Counted from the stretch's first letter, positions 21,955-33,468 are shown. The stretch: 64,000 bases of DNA from Siphonodentalium dalli (GCA_032622095.1 CP136064.1:253396484-253460483), one strand, 5' to 3'. The notes: generated from the letters alone by a model not told the origin. Made by a program: numbers and translations.

Positions 21955-22599
21955 ACTTGAGCAATCTTCAAAAGAATCTCTTTATATTTGGTGTGTGGTT
22001 CACCTTTGAAAAACATGCAGGTTATCGTAAAGTTGGAATCAATTTTTTTTGCCAGAATTTGACCTCTTTGTTCTTAAAAAGCCACCTCCTTTCTGGGGGA
22101 CCTGGGGTCACTGACCTTGTATTCTACTGGTTAGAATGCATCCCCTAATAGACTTAATGAGAACAAGATAGATTTATATATATTCACTTCACATTGTATC
22201 TCAAGCATCCTCTGCCCAATGAAAATCTATTTTGGCATGGTTTGAGATAAGAAACCATCTTCTTATCATTCTGGTCTTCATCTTATCTTCCTGTCAGGGT
22301 GAGTACTCTCTGATGGGATTTTAATCCTGGACTTTCAAGTTGTATATCTGTCCACATCCAGAGCGGCTTTGGAATATTCCCAGAAACTTGGTCTGGACAT
22401 TGCATTAGTAGATAATATGTCTTAAAACAGTCAGATAAGTTCGTTCATACTGCTATGTGTAGTTAGCTCAGTCTGTAATGTTCACAATGATACAGGGCAT
22501 CAATTGGTTCCTAATATAAACAATATAGTGATGGTGAAGCTGCCTTTATATAAAGCGTGGATTTTTAATCAAAGCAAAGGGAGAGTGACCTGGGAAATA
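21955..22599. other. unique sequence
   Basis: No feature recognised. Confidence 0.4.
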
Positions 22600-22760
22600 G
22601 TTTGTCAGTTTCTTACCGGGATCAGTGGTCTCTGAACATCAGAGTGATTTTTGAGTGAAATGAACCTTTATCCTCATCTTTTCTCCAACACCATAAAATG
22701 GCTTCATGGCTGAAACGACGATACAAACCAACATCTACACAGTGAACCTCATGATTGGAT
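22600..22760 (-). repeat. Dispersed repeat shared with 30735-30930
   Basis: Reading the minus strand, TTTGTATCGTCGTTTCAGCC..GTGTTGGAGAAAAGA..GACCACTGATCCCGGTAAGAAACTGA aligns with the minus strand of 30735-30930 (same orientation). An 88-codon minus-strand ORF (22622-22888) overlaps it; no domain is recognised. Class unknown; it could be a decayed transposon or an old duplicated exon. Confidence 0.45.
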
Positions 22761-23216
22761 AACCAGAGGATTCCTCGTGCCGGAACAAACTTTTCACAGC
22801 TCTCGTCAGTGTATCGGCTCAGAACAAATATATTGGCATGTGTTGAGTCGTATGTGTATAAGAGATGAGATATGGATTTGTTCAACATTTATTTGGCCCA
22901 GTTTTGTGAAACCAAAGTTTACTATTGAAATATTGGCAAACAAGTCCCGTGTCCGCGACCAGGATCAATATCAGGACGAGTACCAGACGGACCACTTAGG
23001 ATGCGCTCGAAGTGATCACTAAGCAGTTTATATGCCCTGATGTGGCTTTTGTGTTTTGAGATTGTGCTCTGGCCTTTGTCAGTCATATAACCTGGAGGGT
23101 CACTTAGCCACTGATGTCCTTTGTTCCTATATATCCTGAAAACCACTATACTTGACTGTTAATCACAATAAGTCACTTCCTAGCAAATTCATCCATGGCA
23201 TCGAAGTGTCCACGAT
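22761..23216. other. unique sequence
   Basis: No feature recognised. Confidence 0.4.
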
Positions 23217-23470
23217 CAAGCCTTGAAATAGTTTGTCTGTCATTTGCAGAATGAGGTCCCCAGAGGGTGAATTTGGTGATGCTATCCCGCTATGCGGGGT
23301 AGCATCACCAAATTCACCCTCTGGGGACCTCATTCTGCTTACACCTCAGCAGAATGAGGTTCTCAGAGGGTGAATTTAGTGATGCTAGCCCGCTATGCAG
23401 TATAGCATCACTAAATTCACCCTCTGGGGACCTCATTCTGCAAATGACAGACACACTATTTCAAGGCCTG
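23217..23470. mobile_element. FB-A1 foldback element, complete
   Basis: 254 bp, CAAGCCTTGAAATAGTTTG.. to ..CACTATTTCAAGGCCTG. Two hairpins with tips CCCGCTATGCGGGG and CCCGCTATGCAGTA. The flanks share only ACGAT, so the target duplication is decayed. Confidence 0.85.
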
Positions 23471-23476
23471 AGTGAC

Positions 23477-23934
23477 GATATTTTTAGCTTGTCTTTGACG
23501 GAACCAATATAGGATCATATTGACCAGGCATTTATAGTCTGGAAGTTCTGACCTTGTAGAGTATAGAGAAGACACCATTAGACTGATCACATAATTAGTA
23601 ATTTAACCCTTTCTATACCAAATGGATTCTTCCATTCAACTTTAAAAGTATACATAATGGAATGGTCTTCTATTCATTTGGGGGATGTTCAGGAAATAAA
23701 AGCAGATGACAGACGATAAGATTATTCAAGTGCAGAAGGATTTCTATTAATTGGTGGGAAATGTTCAGATAATAAGTTCAACGAATTACCTATGGTGATA
23801 TTTTTAGCTAGTCTTTGACAGAACCAATATAGATCATAATATTGACCAGACATTTATTGTCTGCAATTTCTGGCTTTGTAGATCAATGAGAAAATACAAT
23901 TAGACTGATCACAAATATTTTTTTGTAATTTAAA
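23477..23934. repeat. ~130-bp direct duplication flanking a PB-D half
   Basis: GATATTTTTAGC..GTCTTTGAC.GAACCAATATAG..GACTGATCAC runs at 23477-23602 and again at 23797-23934, offset 320 bp. The PB-D half sits between. Far longer than a TTAA target duplication. Confidence 0.8.
23607..23796. mobile_element. PB-D left half
   Basis: TTAA-CCCTTTCTATACCAAATGGA..GGTGGGAAATGTTCAGATAA..TTCAACGAATTACCTATGG, ending at the hairpin tip where the duplicated flank resumes. Confidence 0.8.
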
Positions 23935-24076
23935 ACTTATTGATGGTAACGACTATTCAATGTCCAGATGAGAGATGGCACTTTTTGGACTTCATTAATG
24001 TTGACCAAATAAATTTACGATATAATCTTGGTGAATCTGGGAAATTCCCTAAACATAACCTGCTTGATGGCTTGTC

Positions 24077-24140
24077 CAAGCCTGGATATAGTGTGTCTGA
24101 CATTTGCAGAATGAGGTCCCCAGAGTGAATTCAGTGATCA
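24077..24140. mobile_element. FB-A3 end fragment
   Basis: CAAGCCTGGATATAGTGTGT..GACATTTGCAGAATGAGG..GTGAATTCAGTGATCAG, then breaks off. Confidence 0.75.
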
Positions 24141-24229
24141 GTTTTCACAGCATGGCCCTGTGTGTGCAATGCGCACATTTTGATCTTAGGCAGAGCCTTT
24201 ATTCAGCGGCGGCCCTTTTGGTGCTTCAT

Positions 24230-24480
24230 GAACATTTTTGATCTTTTAAAAAAAAAAAAAAGTTTTACTCCTTACTCCTTACTCATTTTAACAAACATTT
24301 TTTTGTTTTTATTTTTTGTTTTAATTAAATTTTTTTAAATAAAAGTTTTGAAAAACTAACGCTATTGTAACATCTGCCATGGTACCCTGAGTCAACACAT
24401 CAAATTTTGTTGAAATCTGTCCAGGGATCTGGGAGACAGACAGACAGATCCTACTCTTTTAAATATATAAATAGATTATG
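24230..24480 (+). mobile_element. Possible RTE-type LINE 3' tail
   Basis: AAATTTTGTTGAAATCTGTC, then AGGGATCTGGGAGACAGACA, then CTTTTAAATATATAAATAGA. This resembles the ending of many RTE-class LINE 3' ends ('..AAATC.GTCCAG.GGTT..GGACAGACAGACAG..TTTTATATATATAGA'). No reverse transcriptase is present upstream, so only the 3' tail is suggested, by motif memory alone. Confidence 0.3.
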
Positions 24481-26319
24481 CCGTACCAGCGAGGCCACAA
24501 TTTGCTTTATAACAGGTCAACACATCTGTAGTCTGCCTGAGTACACCAAACCACAGACAGACCGAAGATCTTCAAAAGGAAATAATCATCTTGAGATTAG
24601 TTCTCTGACGAGATTTTATTGAAACCATTTCAAAAAGTGTTATCGATTATTCTTTGTCAGTGACAATCTATAAGGATAATAAAAGCACCAAGATGAAAAA
24701 TATAGAAACGCTATAAGGAATTACATTAACAGTTGAGTGAGCAACGCATTAATGAAAAGCCGCGCTATTCAACGATTTTCTATTCATCGACAGGTATCGC
24801 ACTGTATTCCTCAATTAATTGACAAAAGTAGAAAAGTTTAGAATAAATTGACTCTCAGCCCGCATAATGTGGCTAGCAATCATTGCAAACGCTATTCCAA
24901 TAATCATGTTTACAGGTACATATGTGCAACAATGACCTGGTCAATCGTGGCCGTGTATTAGTGTGAACTTATTAATATGCCTCTTGTCATCGACTTCTTT
25001 GTTGTTGCTTTGGGCGCTTTTTAGTCCAGTTGCTAATGCATGTTAATAGTATGTCTTCCCTTTGAACATTATCATAAAAGATCAAGTTACAGATTTGGAA
25101 CAACAACAGCTAAGTGACTTGGCCCTGTTTATTATCATTTAATTATGAGCAGAAATTCTGCTTTGAACCAGTCTTTAGTCCAGTTTATGACGCATATTAC
25201 TAATTATATCATTGCACGCCAAGGCATCAAAATTTGCTCAGTTTCAGTTGTCTCAGTTCAGAAACTAGGGTTTTGACTAAAAATCATAAATATGGGTCAA
25301 TTTGACTGTTGCTTAACTATTTTCTGATAAAATATATTAAGCCATGTAAAAGACTTTTCACCTGCCCGCTACTAGGAGACAAGTTCTATTTGTTCACAAT
25401 TTCACTTGATATGATTACAAGTTTTGAAGTTTGGGGGGGGGTGGTGTTTAATGCTTCTCTCAATATCAGTTAAGTATTTTTAAATTTCACAATCAAGCCA
25501 ATTATAAGATGGGAATTTTAGACCAAAAAAAGATATTTAAACCTTTCTCACATTTGAAATTATTCACCAGATGGATTGTAGCAGGAAAATTTAATCCCTC
25601 CCCATACCAAAGGCCCTCTAACCTTACCCATGAACATGATGCAAGTTTTGGCTATATCCACTTTTTGGGAACAGCGACCCATCTAATAGTAATGCTCCCA
25701 TGCATGACAGGGGGGTTGTAGTGTAATTTTATCACCCCCCCCCCCCCCCCTGCACCTAACATAGACCTTCTAGACAATTGAACATGTTGCAGCTGTGGGC
25801 TATTTGAGTATAGTTTATCCATACAGCTTTGAGCTACATTGTATTTCCACTTACTGAGATCCTAGGCGGTTCTTATATTAATTCTCCGATATGACGTGGT
25901 GGAATAAGATAGATCTGACCATAATAGGTTTAACTGAACTCGTAGCATATGGTCTGGTTGTCCAGCTAACTACCCTTATGAGGGCAACATCTGGGTCAGT
26001 CCCGGCCTATCAATAAGAAACACGACCCCAATCAATATGATTAATTTTTTAATGGCTATTTACACGCACAGTTGTGGATGTCAATACCTGTATAGAAATA
26101 CTCTGTAAATATTAACACCTAATGGGCTTTCTCTTTTTTCCTAGAAAATATTTCTATTAATAATTATGGCTTATTTTGCAGTGAAAATTCAAAGAGTTTA
26201 TTTCTAAAGTAGAATTAATATGATTGGTTTAACCTTTACGTTCAGTGTCGGAGACATACCTGAGTCGGAATTGGAGTAGTTTATTTAATTCCATAGTTTT
26301 TATACACCGTTTTTAGAAA
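24481..26319. other. long unique stretch
   Basis: No gene recognised. G-run at 25432-25441 and C-run at 25734-25750. Confidence 0.4.
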
Positions 26320-26560
26320 TGTGACATATTATGTTTTTGGTCTGCCCAAATTTTGTGTCTGGATGATAACTTGAGTTCTACTGAACAAAAGAAATAAAAT
26401 TTGGTACATTGTTCACTACCATAAATTAAAGGTCAAGTTCAAATTTGGGATCTGGTTTGCGACTGCCCATTTTTACTTTGAAATTTAATTTTTTTGGTTT
26501 CCGGATAATAATTTCTGTTAACTTTGACTGAATGGAATTAAATTTGTTATGCAGTTTGAA
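26320..26560 (+). mobile_element. HINE-like core fragment
   Basis: Two diverged units with TTTTTGGT(T)T.C..ATGATAACTT(G/C)..AATTTGGTA and CTGCCCATTTTTACTTTGAA. Style as in 1800-2185. Confidence 0.4.
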
Positions 26561-26576
26561 AGCATTTAGTAAGGGT

Positions 26577-26989
26577 TAGAGCACAAGAATTGTTCTTTAC
26601 CAGAATCAATCGAGTCGAAGATGAGATTTATTCTGGTAAAGAACTATTCGCGTGCTCTGACCGACCTTGAGCACAATTGATCCCACATAATGCAATCAAC
26701 TGCAAATTTGTCTTTGAGCATGTTTTGACCACGACGATAATCCGTGCGCTGGCCGCAATTGGGCACAATAGCCGGTTAGCTACGCCCAGCAACGTGATTA
26801 ACATGAACTGATCGCTGTTGAATGTGAATAGATATGTCCAAAACAATACGGACTGGTAGTTTGAAGCGCCCGTGCGATTTGTCTGTTATGAGTTGGGATA
26901 ATCACTGAACCATTCCTTCGCCAGCCTTGGGAATTGATGTGCTTTACCAAAAATCAGGGAATGATTGTAACAATGGGATTGTGCTCTAA
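26577..26989. mobile_element. Hairpin-ended MITE with GAGCACAA ends
   Basis: TTAGAGCACAAGAATTGTTC..CCAGAAT pairs with ATTCTGGTAAAGAAC..CGTGCTCTGA to form an 83-nt hairpin (26577-26659). The far end carries ATTGTGCTCTAA (26979-26990), the inverse of the left end, making a ~410-bp candidate element bounded by TA. Layout resembles family E: hairpin first, then a unique body. Confidence 0.45.
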
Positions 26990-27293
26990 ATCATATTATG
27001 GAATGTTTCTGAAATGCAATTTGAAACAAGCCAACGGGCTTATTATGCCATCGTTTGTCCTCGTGTTTTTCTTTAGCCCTGAATTGCCAGGAGAATATTT
27101 TGCCATATATACATGTCGTCTTCAGCCCACCAAGTTATTTGCTGGCCTTTCATGCTTTTTATAATGCACTAAATTGGCTAGAGGATAAATCTGAAAAGTG
27201 GTGCATGTGTTCTGTATGCATTGATGCTGATGCAGAGTATAAAAAGTAATTCTGTAAGCAGTCTGACTACTCAAGCCATGACTCAGTATGTCA
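26990..27293. other. unique sequence
   Basis: No feature recognised. Confidence 0.4.
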
Positions 27294-27301
27294 TCTTGAG
27301 A

Positions 27302-27730
27302 GTCCAAGTCTGAGTTTAGTGTGTCTATCATTTGCAGAATGAGGTCCCCAGAAGGCTAGCATCACTAAAATTACACTCTGGGGACCTCATTCTGCTTAGG
27401 CCTCATCTTCTCTGGAAAGTTTCTTTTTATCAATTTTCTAGAGAAACTTCTTCACATAGATTCTATTTCTTTTTTCGTTTAGTTTAACTATATCCCCAAA
27501 TTCGCAGACCACACATTGCATAATCGAGGTTCCCAATGGGTGTACATCACAATATTCACCATTTGGGAACTTCAATCTGAGTTTTTCTCCCATAGCAGAT
27601 GAGGTCATGCAGAATGGGGTCTCAAGAGGGTGAATTTGGTGATCCTAGCCCACTATGCGGGATAGCTTCACTAAATTCACCCTCTGGGGACCTCATTCTG
27701 CAAATGACAGGCACACTAAACTCAGACTTG
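27302..27730. mobile_element. FB-A2 foldback element, complete
   Basis: 8-bp duplication TCTTGAGA / ACTTGAGA (27294-27301, 27731-27738; 7 of 8). The core is inverted relative to the 4256 copy. The first hairpin is shortened (CCCCAGAAGGCTAGCATC). Confidence 0.85.
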
Positions 27731-27739
27731 ACTTGAGAG

Positions 27740-29053
27740 AGTCTTAAGAAATTTCATCCAATTTCATTTCCCCTTTTCTCCATATCTTACTGGCAATGAA
27801 ACTTTTGGGTCAGCATGGAAATGAAGTTAAGTGGCATTTAATCATGATCAAAATGTAAGATTTTATTAAGTTATGTGGAGTGTGTCTGTACCAGTGATCT
27901 TGTCAGAGCTGTATATCCAATTCTTGCCTATGAATCATTCAGTGACTCATTACAATCAACTTAAAAGCATCGAAAATTTATATTTAATTTTTTTTTATTT
28001 ATGGTACACTCTTTGCTTGTCAAAAATCACAAATTGGCAATGGAATACATTGGTTTTCAGTGGTATCATCTTGGCAGCATGCAGCTTGTTACTACCTCAT
28101 AACATCCAAAAGGAAACCTACATGTATTTTCAAAACATCAAATTAATTCTACAAACCTGTACCCTGTGTGTCATTTCAGTTTTTCAAACCTGTATTTTTT
28201 GCTGTCTGTTAATGCTACTTGGCTTGTTTTGAAACATGTTTTGAATTTAAAGCCATTATAATGTCTCATAATATATTTTATGCATGTCGCGCGTCATATA
28301 TTAGGTGTCTGATAGTTTGACTGGATCACTTGACATCCATAAAATCCATGTGCTCAATATAAAAACACAGAACAAACATATCGCAATTTGATCTGAGACT
28401 CCAAGCATTATTCTCTGTCCTTTGTGTCCGCTGCATTGTTAAATTTTATATCTCTTTGATCGAGTTTCCTGACATGTTGTTGGAAAGAATCTCTTTTTTC
28501 CACATCAGTCTTGATGCATATCATTTACACCACAGAATAGCGCCCACTTTATGGTATATATGCACAGCTGACAATTTTGAAAATTAGCGTTTGTAATTAA
28601 CTCGCTATCAAATGACTGCAGCGCTTAGAGTTATGAGTGCAGCTGCCTCGTGGATGCAAACAAAGGGCCCATGCTGCAGTGGGCCTTCTGTTCAACTGAA
28701 GAGCCCTTCATGAAATGAATACAAGTGCAATAATTCTATTAAAGCGCACACAGCCAATAGATGGAGTCAATAGCTGATTAAAATCTGGGAAAACCTTGTC
28801 CCTTGCGTGTGTTCATGGAATGGCTACTTATGTTCATAGACAGTATACCGTTTGCCGTTAAGAATCACGGCACCTGATTTTTCCCTAGGATTACAGACAT
28901 GCTTTATTTCACTAATTTCATTGCTATGCTCTGCTGATTGAAGTCACTGACTAAGGTTAATCATTGGTAAAATCAAATATCGTCAAAATTCTGTAAAGAA
29001 AATTGTCTTATGGTCGAAACAAGTTACCTATTACATAGTAGTAATTGAGGTCC
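27740..29053. other. unique sequence
   Basis: Contains a 119-codon hydrophobic ORF (27873-28232, +) with no recognised domain and AT-driven composition, probably chance. Confidence 0.4.
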
Positions 29054-29057
29054 TTAA

Positions 29058-29312
29058 CCCTTTCATGATGGGAGTGGCGCTGGTTCAGCATTAAATATCC
29101 CATGTCAGTGCATTCCCGTATATATGTGAGTCTCCCATAGGGATCCTCATACTTTTTAGAGGATGCACTGGCTTACAAGATCAAGGTAAATATTGTTAGG
29201 CCAATGCATTCTCTTACATATGCAAGGCTCCCGATGGGAGACTCGCATATATAAGAGAATGCATTGGCACGAGGTTTAAGCAAAATTTCAGGAAACTCCA
29301 ATCATGGAAGGG
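29058..29312. mobile_element. FB-B1 TTAA element, complete
   Basis: 255 bp between TTAA at 29054-29057 and 29313-29316. Ends CCCTTTCATGATGGGAG and CATGGAAGGG. Two hairpins: the first is decayed (AGTGCATTCCCGTATATATG..), the second nearly perfect with tip CTCCCGATGGGAG. Linker TTACAAGATCAAGGTAAATA. Confidence 0.9.
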
Positions 29313-29316
29313 TTAA

Positions 29317-29697
29317 CTTCTTCGCAGCTGAATGATGTAATGATGTCCTGTGCTGGGTCGTTGATGTTGTGACATTTTGCAGTGGAAACTTACAAAGGAA
29401 ATATTGTGAAAACCCTAAAACTGTCTCCATTCAAAGGCTATTAATTATCATGCACAACCCTGGAACATCGTGCAACATTTAAAATGTCCGGAGACACTTT
29501 ATTGTGATACACTCATTTCTGAGTTCATGTTATGATTGATGGTCCACTGCTAGTATGCTGAAGTGGGTCTGTAGGTTTTATGGATCATATAGCACACAAC
29601 ATGCACTGAAGTGGGTCTGTAGGTTTTATGGATCATATAGCACACAACATGCACTTTTACGTTTGTAACAGTCGCGGATGTCACATCAGTGAAGAGG
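29317..29697. other. unique sequence with a 48-bp tandem pair
   Basis: CTGAAGTGGGTCTGTAGGTT..GCACACAACATGCA is duplicated in tandem (29558-29653). Confidence 0.6.
29558..29653. repeat. 48-bp perfect tandem duplication
   Basis: Two identical copies starting at 29558 and 29606. Confidence 0.95.
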
Positions 29698-29701
29698 TTA
29701 A

Positions 29702-30163
29702 ACCTTTCTTCACTAAATATGCATTGGCGAGTAAGAAATGTTCACATAATAAGTTGAACAAATGACCCACTGGTCTTTGTTGAACTTGTCCAAGTCTTGA
29801 AATAGGGTGTCTGTCATTTGCAGAATGAGGTCCCCAGAGGGTGAATTTAGTGATGCTACCCCGCATAGCAGGCTAGCATCACCAAATTCACCCTCTGGGA
29901 ACCTCATTCTGATGAGGTGTAAGCAGAGGGTGAATTTGGTGATGCTAGCCCGCTATGCGGTGTAGCATCACTAAATTCACCCTCTGGGGACCTCATTCTG
30001 CAAATGACAGACACCCTATTTCAAGGCTTGAACTTGTCTGAACATTTCCCTCCAATAAAAGGACTCCTTTTGCACTTTTATGATCTCTTGTCTGCTTTAG
30101 TTTTGCTGACCCCCCTAAATGTACAATAGACCATTCCAATTTATCAATTTAGTATAGAATGGG
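29702..30163. mobile_element. PB-D TTAA element split by an FB-A1 insertion
   Basis: TTAA 29698-29701 and 30164-30167. Left end ACCTTTCTTCACTAAATATG, right end AGTATAGAATGGG. An FB-A1 of 240 bp occupies the hairpin's far arm. Without insert and target duplication it is ~214 bp. Confidence 0.9.
29791..30030. mobile_element. FB-A1 foldback element nested in PB-D
   Basis: Perfect 8-bp duplication AACTTGTC (29783-29790, 30031-30038). Ends CAAGTCTTGAAATAGGGTG and CACCCTATTTCAAGGCTTG, so both ends share the GGGTGTC variant. Confidence 0.95.
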
Positions 30164-30429
30164 TTAATATCTGTTTAGTAACATCTAATATATTCTGATG
30201 AACATGGGGGAACTATCTTTTCCTTTTGTTCTCAGTTTAAATGGAGGTGATACATTTATTTGACATTTTTAAAAACAACAGTTTGTGTGATTTAATAAAC
30301 ACTTGAGCATCATATCCATACTTTTTTGTGCATTGTTTACATCGAAATTGAATACAGTGGGAAAAAGTATCACATGACTACATGGTCAGGTGATTTGAAG
30401 TAGTCCGCCAGATTTGGTCCCTATAAGTA

Positions 30430-30641
30430 CAGTAATGCCCTAAATAATCGACTCCTTAACCACAGCAGAATCATGGGTAATTTTTCAGGTTTAGTTGGAA
30501 ATATGGTTTGTTGCCATTCATCGGAAAGCTCTCACTGAGAGCTTTCCAATGAATGGCAACAAACCATATTTCCGACTAAATCCTGAAAAATTACCCATGA
30601 TTCTGCTGTGGTTAAGGAGTCGATTATTTAGAGCATTACTG
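30430..30641. mobile_element. TC-C foldback element, complete
   Basis: 212 bp between TA at 30428-30429 and 30642-30643. The private variant CAGAATCATGGG is mirrored as CCCATGATTCTG in the other arm. Tip CTCTCACTGAGAG. Confidence 0.95.
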
Positions 30642-30734
30642 TATGAGAGTCTATTTTTGGCTACGGAAATGGATGAGCAGTTCGAGTTTGGTCTGGCGAT
30701 GGCAAAGCTTATCCTGACAGCCATGGATTTCAAT

Positions 30735-30930
30735 TCATGAAGGGAGATAGGGAAACTTCTTCAGTTGTTTACCAGGGTTAGTGGTACCTATGATCAGTGC
30801 AGATATTTCTCAGGGAGATTAACCTGTGTGGTCTTTCCTCCACCAATACTAGCAATGGTGTAATATGGCCCAGCGATTAAAACAACAGCAGATCAAATAC
30901 ACTTTTGTCATTTGAATTGACATTGTAAGT
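30735..30930 (-). repeat. Dispersed repeat shared with 22600-22760
   Basis: CTTCAGTTGTTTACCAGGGT..AGTGGTACCTATGATCAG and GGAGATTAACCTGTGTGGTC..ATATGGCCCAGCGATTAAAACAACA correspond to the 22.6-kb copy. No coding assignment. Confidence 0.45.
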
Positions 30931-30962
30931 GGACAGCCTAACCTGGATCTCAAGTCATAAAG

Positions 30963-31218
30963 CTATTGAAATAGGGTGTCTGTCATTTGCAGAATGAGGT
31001 CCCCAGAGGGTGAATTTAGTGATGCTACCCCACATAGCGGGCTAGCATCACCAAATTCACCCCTCTGGGGACCTCATTCTGCTTACACCTCAGCAGAATG
31101 AGGTTCCCAGAGGGTGTGTTTGGTGATGCTAGCCCACTATGCGGGGTAGCATCACTAAATTCACCCTCTGGGGACCTCATTCTGCAAATGACAGACACAC
31201 TATTTCAAGGCTTGCATG
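30963..31218. mobile_element. FB-A1 foldback element, complete
   Basis: 8-bp duplication TCATAAAG (30955-30962, 31219-31226). Left terminus shortened (CTATTGAAATAGGGTG), right CACTATTTCAAGGCTTGCATG. Two hairpins with tips CCCCACATAGCGGG and CCCACTATGCGGGG. Confidence 0.85.
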
Positions 31219-31226
31219 TCATAAAG

Positions 31227-32734
31227 TTGTTGCACTAAGCATATATAACAAGTCTCTTTTCATATCAGTACACAAGGACCCACAATTAATGTCCTTATCT
31301 CACACCGATGAAATATGCCTGGTCACCCGAGAGTTGTTGATTTTATTAGAGTTATTTCCCCTCCTGTCAACAGACACCTACTCACTCCAGGTAAATACAG
31401 CATTATGACTATTTTCTATTGACAATGTCACTTGCCGGGAATAATCTACAGTGGTTAGTTAACATTCTATCACGTTCTGTCTAATGGAAATGGAAAAAAT
31501 TTGCCTTGCACTTCATATTCTGTCTGGTGGCATTTCACCATCTGTTCTTACTGACAGTACTTCTCAGTTGCGAGTGAAATTACAGTGGTTCAGTTAGTAA
31601 GGTGAATACTGCTTTTGTCTATCGTAAGCCAGTTAATGGGGAAGCTGGACCGGTTCCCAATTGGCACAGATTCCTGACCCATGCAAACCTTTTCAGTTCA
31701 GATTGGTCAAGACTCAACTGAATTTTTTTTTATATGCATTGAGATAGTCGTTATTTTGTGAAAAAAAAATTTGGAACTGGTAACACTTTGAAAAGGCTTT
31801 AACTAAGGGATGATTTAACACAAAATATATACCTTCCTACTTGCAATCGCAATATGGAATGCAATAGCAGAATATCGTTCAAAACTGGCGCTAAATGCTC
31901 TTTTTATTTGCAAGTTTATGGTAAATATAAGAAATTTATGTTGATTTGGTTGCGTTCCATGGAGAATGGATCCAAGTTTGTCTGACATTTTGAGTGGGAC
32001 GCGAAATGCAAGCAAATCAACATCCATTTCTTATATAGACATAACCAGATTTAGAAGCAGGTTTTTAACATCGGCAACTTGTTTAATATTTGAATACCAG
32101 ATGACATTTGCGGTTGGATAATAGTTATCGTTGACTGTTGTCTTACGCTCAGTGGTCTCTTTGATGTCTACCAGCATAATTTGAGATGCTATATATTGTG
32201 TGGGATGGTTTAATCCCAGCCAACGCCCTTGGCTACTAAGGATATTCTGACTGACTTTAGAATCCGTGCTTCCCACACGTATCCGGGTATTTTCCATAAT
32301 GTCACTGCATTGTATATGAATCATGTTTGAGTGTTTGCACCTTATTAGATAACAGTACTGACATGCACCTCGTCAAACCAGATTTGCCAAAACATGGTTT
32401 AGGCGTGAAAAAAGGATATAGATGACGAATGTGAACAAATAAAAAGATATAATGTAAACTTAGTTTAAATTTCTTTGAGGTTTCTCTGAGGGTGGACAAA
32501 TGACTGCTTCTTTAAACACTTACTTTCAGACAGTGCATATATCAGTACTGTTATCTAAGGTGGGGCCAACACTCAATCAAATATTATTCATATACAATTA
32601 CGTTATGGAAAATACCTGGATATATGTGGGAGGAATGGATTCTGTTAATTTGATCTCATTAACAGATCCAGAGACATAAATCTCATGGGATTTCCATCAT
32701 CTTTTCAGAGAGACTTATTATAGATCTATTTTGA
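31227..32734. other. unique sequence
   Basis: Contains a tRNA-promoter-like piece at 31583-31690; otherwise nothing recognised. Confidence 0.4.
31583..31690 (+). mobile_element. tRNA-like SINE head, weak
   Basis: CAGTGGTTCAGTTAGTAAGG resembles a pol III A box region and aligns with 33034 (CAGTGGCTCAGTCTTTAAGG). A possible B box GGTTCCCAATT lies 60 nt on. No tail or target duplication identified. Confidence 0.2.
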
Positions 32735-33300
32735 TCAACGAAACTTGCAAATACGAAATGCAAATATCGGGTTTAACATGAAGCCTCAGAATATTTGTCC
32801 CTTTCAGAATCAAATGCACATTGTCCTTCTTTCTGTCCTATAGCTTCATAATTCAAACTTGTATGTGATCAAACGAAAGTTGTGAAGATGACATGCGTCC
32901 ACATGTTAATCTCTATTAACATTGAAGTTATTTGTATCTATTGTTTCCTATCCCGCAGCCGTTGTCTGTCGATCTGAGGTCAGCTAAATAGAGTGTCTAT
33001 TATAAATTCTCGACAGTTTTTGAAGGGGGCCATCAGTGGCTCAGTCTTTAAGGTTGGTAGCACATTAAGCTTCTGTTTTGATCCCCGAAACATGCTAATG
33101 CAAATATTGGGTTTAATTTAACTTGATGATTGAAAAATATATGCCCCTTTAACTTGAAGCTAAAAAATATATCTCACTTTAACTTGAAGCCTGAATAAAA
33201 TGCACCTTGACCTACTCTCCGTCCTTTAGCATCGTAATTCGAACTTGTATGTGATCGTGAATTTGCTCTTGTCAATATAACAGCAGTCTGTCATTTGAAT
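32735..33300. repeat. Diverged tandem duplication (~350 bp unit)
   Basis: ATGCAAATATCGGGTTTAAC (32759) recurs as ATGCAAATATTGGGTTTAAT (33099), and ATTCAAACTTGTATGTGATC (~32851) as ATTCGAACTTGTATGTGATC (~33236). The first unit also carries 32865-33030, which is repeated inverted at 36530. Confidence 0.65.
33026..33090 (+). mobile_element. tRNA-like SINE head
   Basis: GGGGGCCATCAGTGGCTCAG, then GGTTGGTAGCACATTAAGC, then TTTTGATCCCCG. A-box-like and B-box-like blocks are spaced as in a tRNA, but the B box is degenerate and no cloverleaf closes. A decayed SINE head rather than a tRNA gene. Confidence 0.3.
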
Positions 33301-33468
33301 CTGAAGTTCATGAAGAAGCCTATCGATTCTCACTCAAATCCATCTGTTCGTATGCGATGAGACGTAAGGCATCTCGAATATTAGATTTACATAATCAGAT
33401 CGGCACAGAGTAAACTGGCTGGACCGATGATTATCACAGGGTATTGTGTATCGCTTCCACCATGGAGT

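Noticed and set aside
27873-28232. 119-codon membrane-protein-like ORF
   Set aside because: Hydrophobicity follows from AT-rich codons; no family resemblance, no promoter or splice context.
29681-29907. ORFs containing MRGSITKFTLWGPHS or RSPEGEFSDA-like peptides
   Set aside because: These peptides recur because they are translations of the FB-A arms; the same applies to MNGNKPYFRLNPEK (TC-C arm) and CILLYMRVDHRS (FB-B hairpin).
33026-33090. Functional tRNA gene
   Set aside because: No complete cloverleaf, degenerate B box, no acceptor stem pairing; kept only as a SINE-head candidate.
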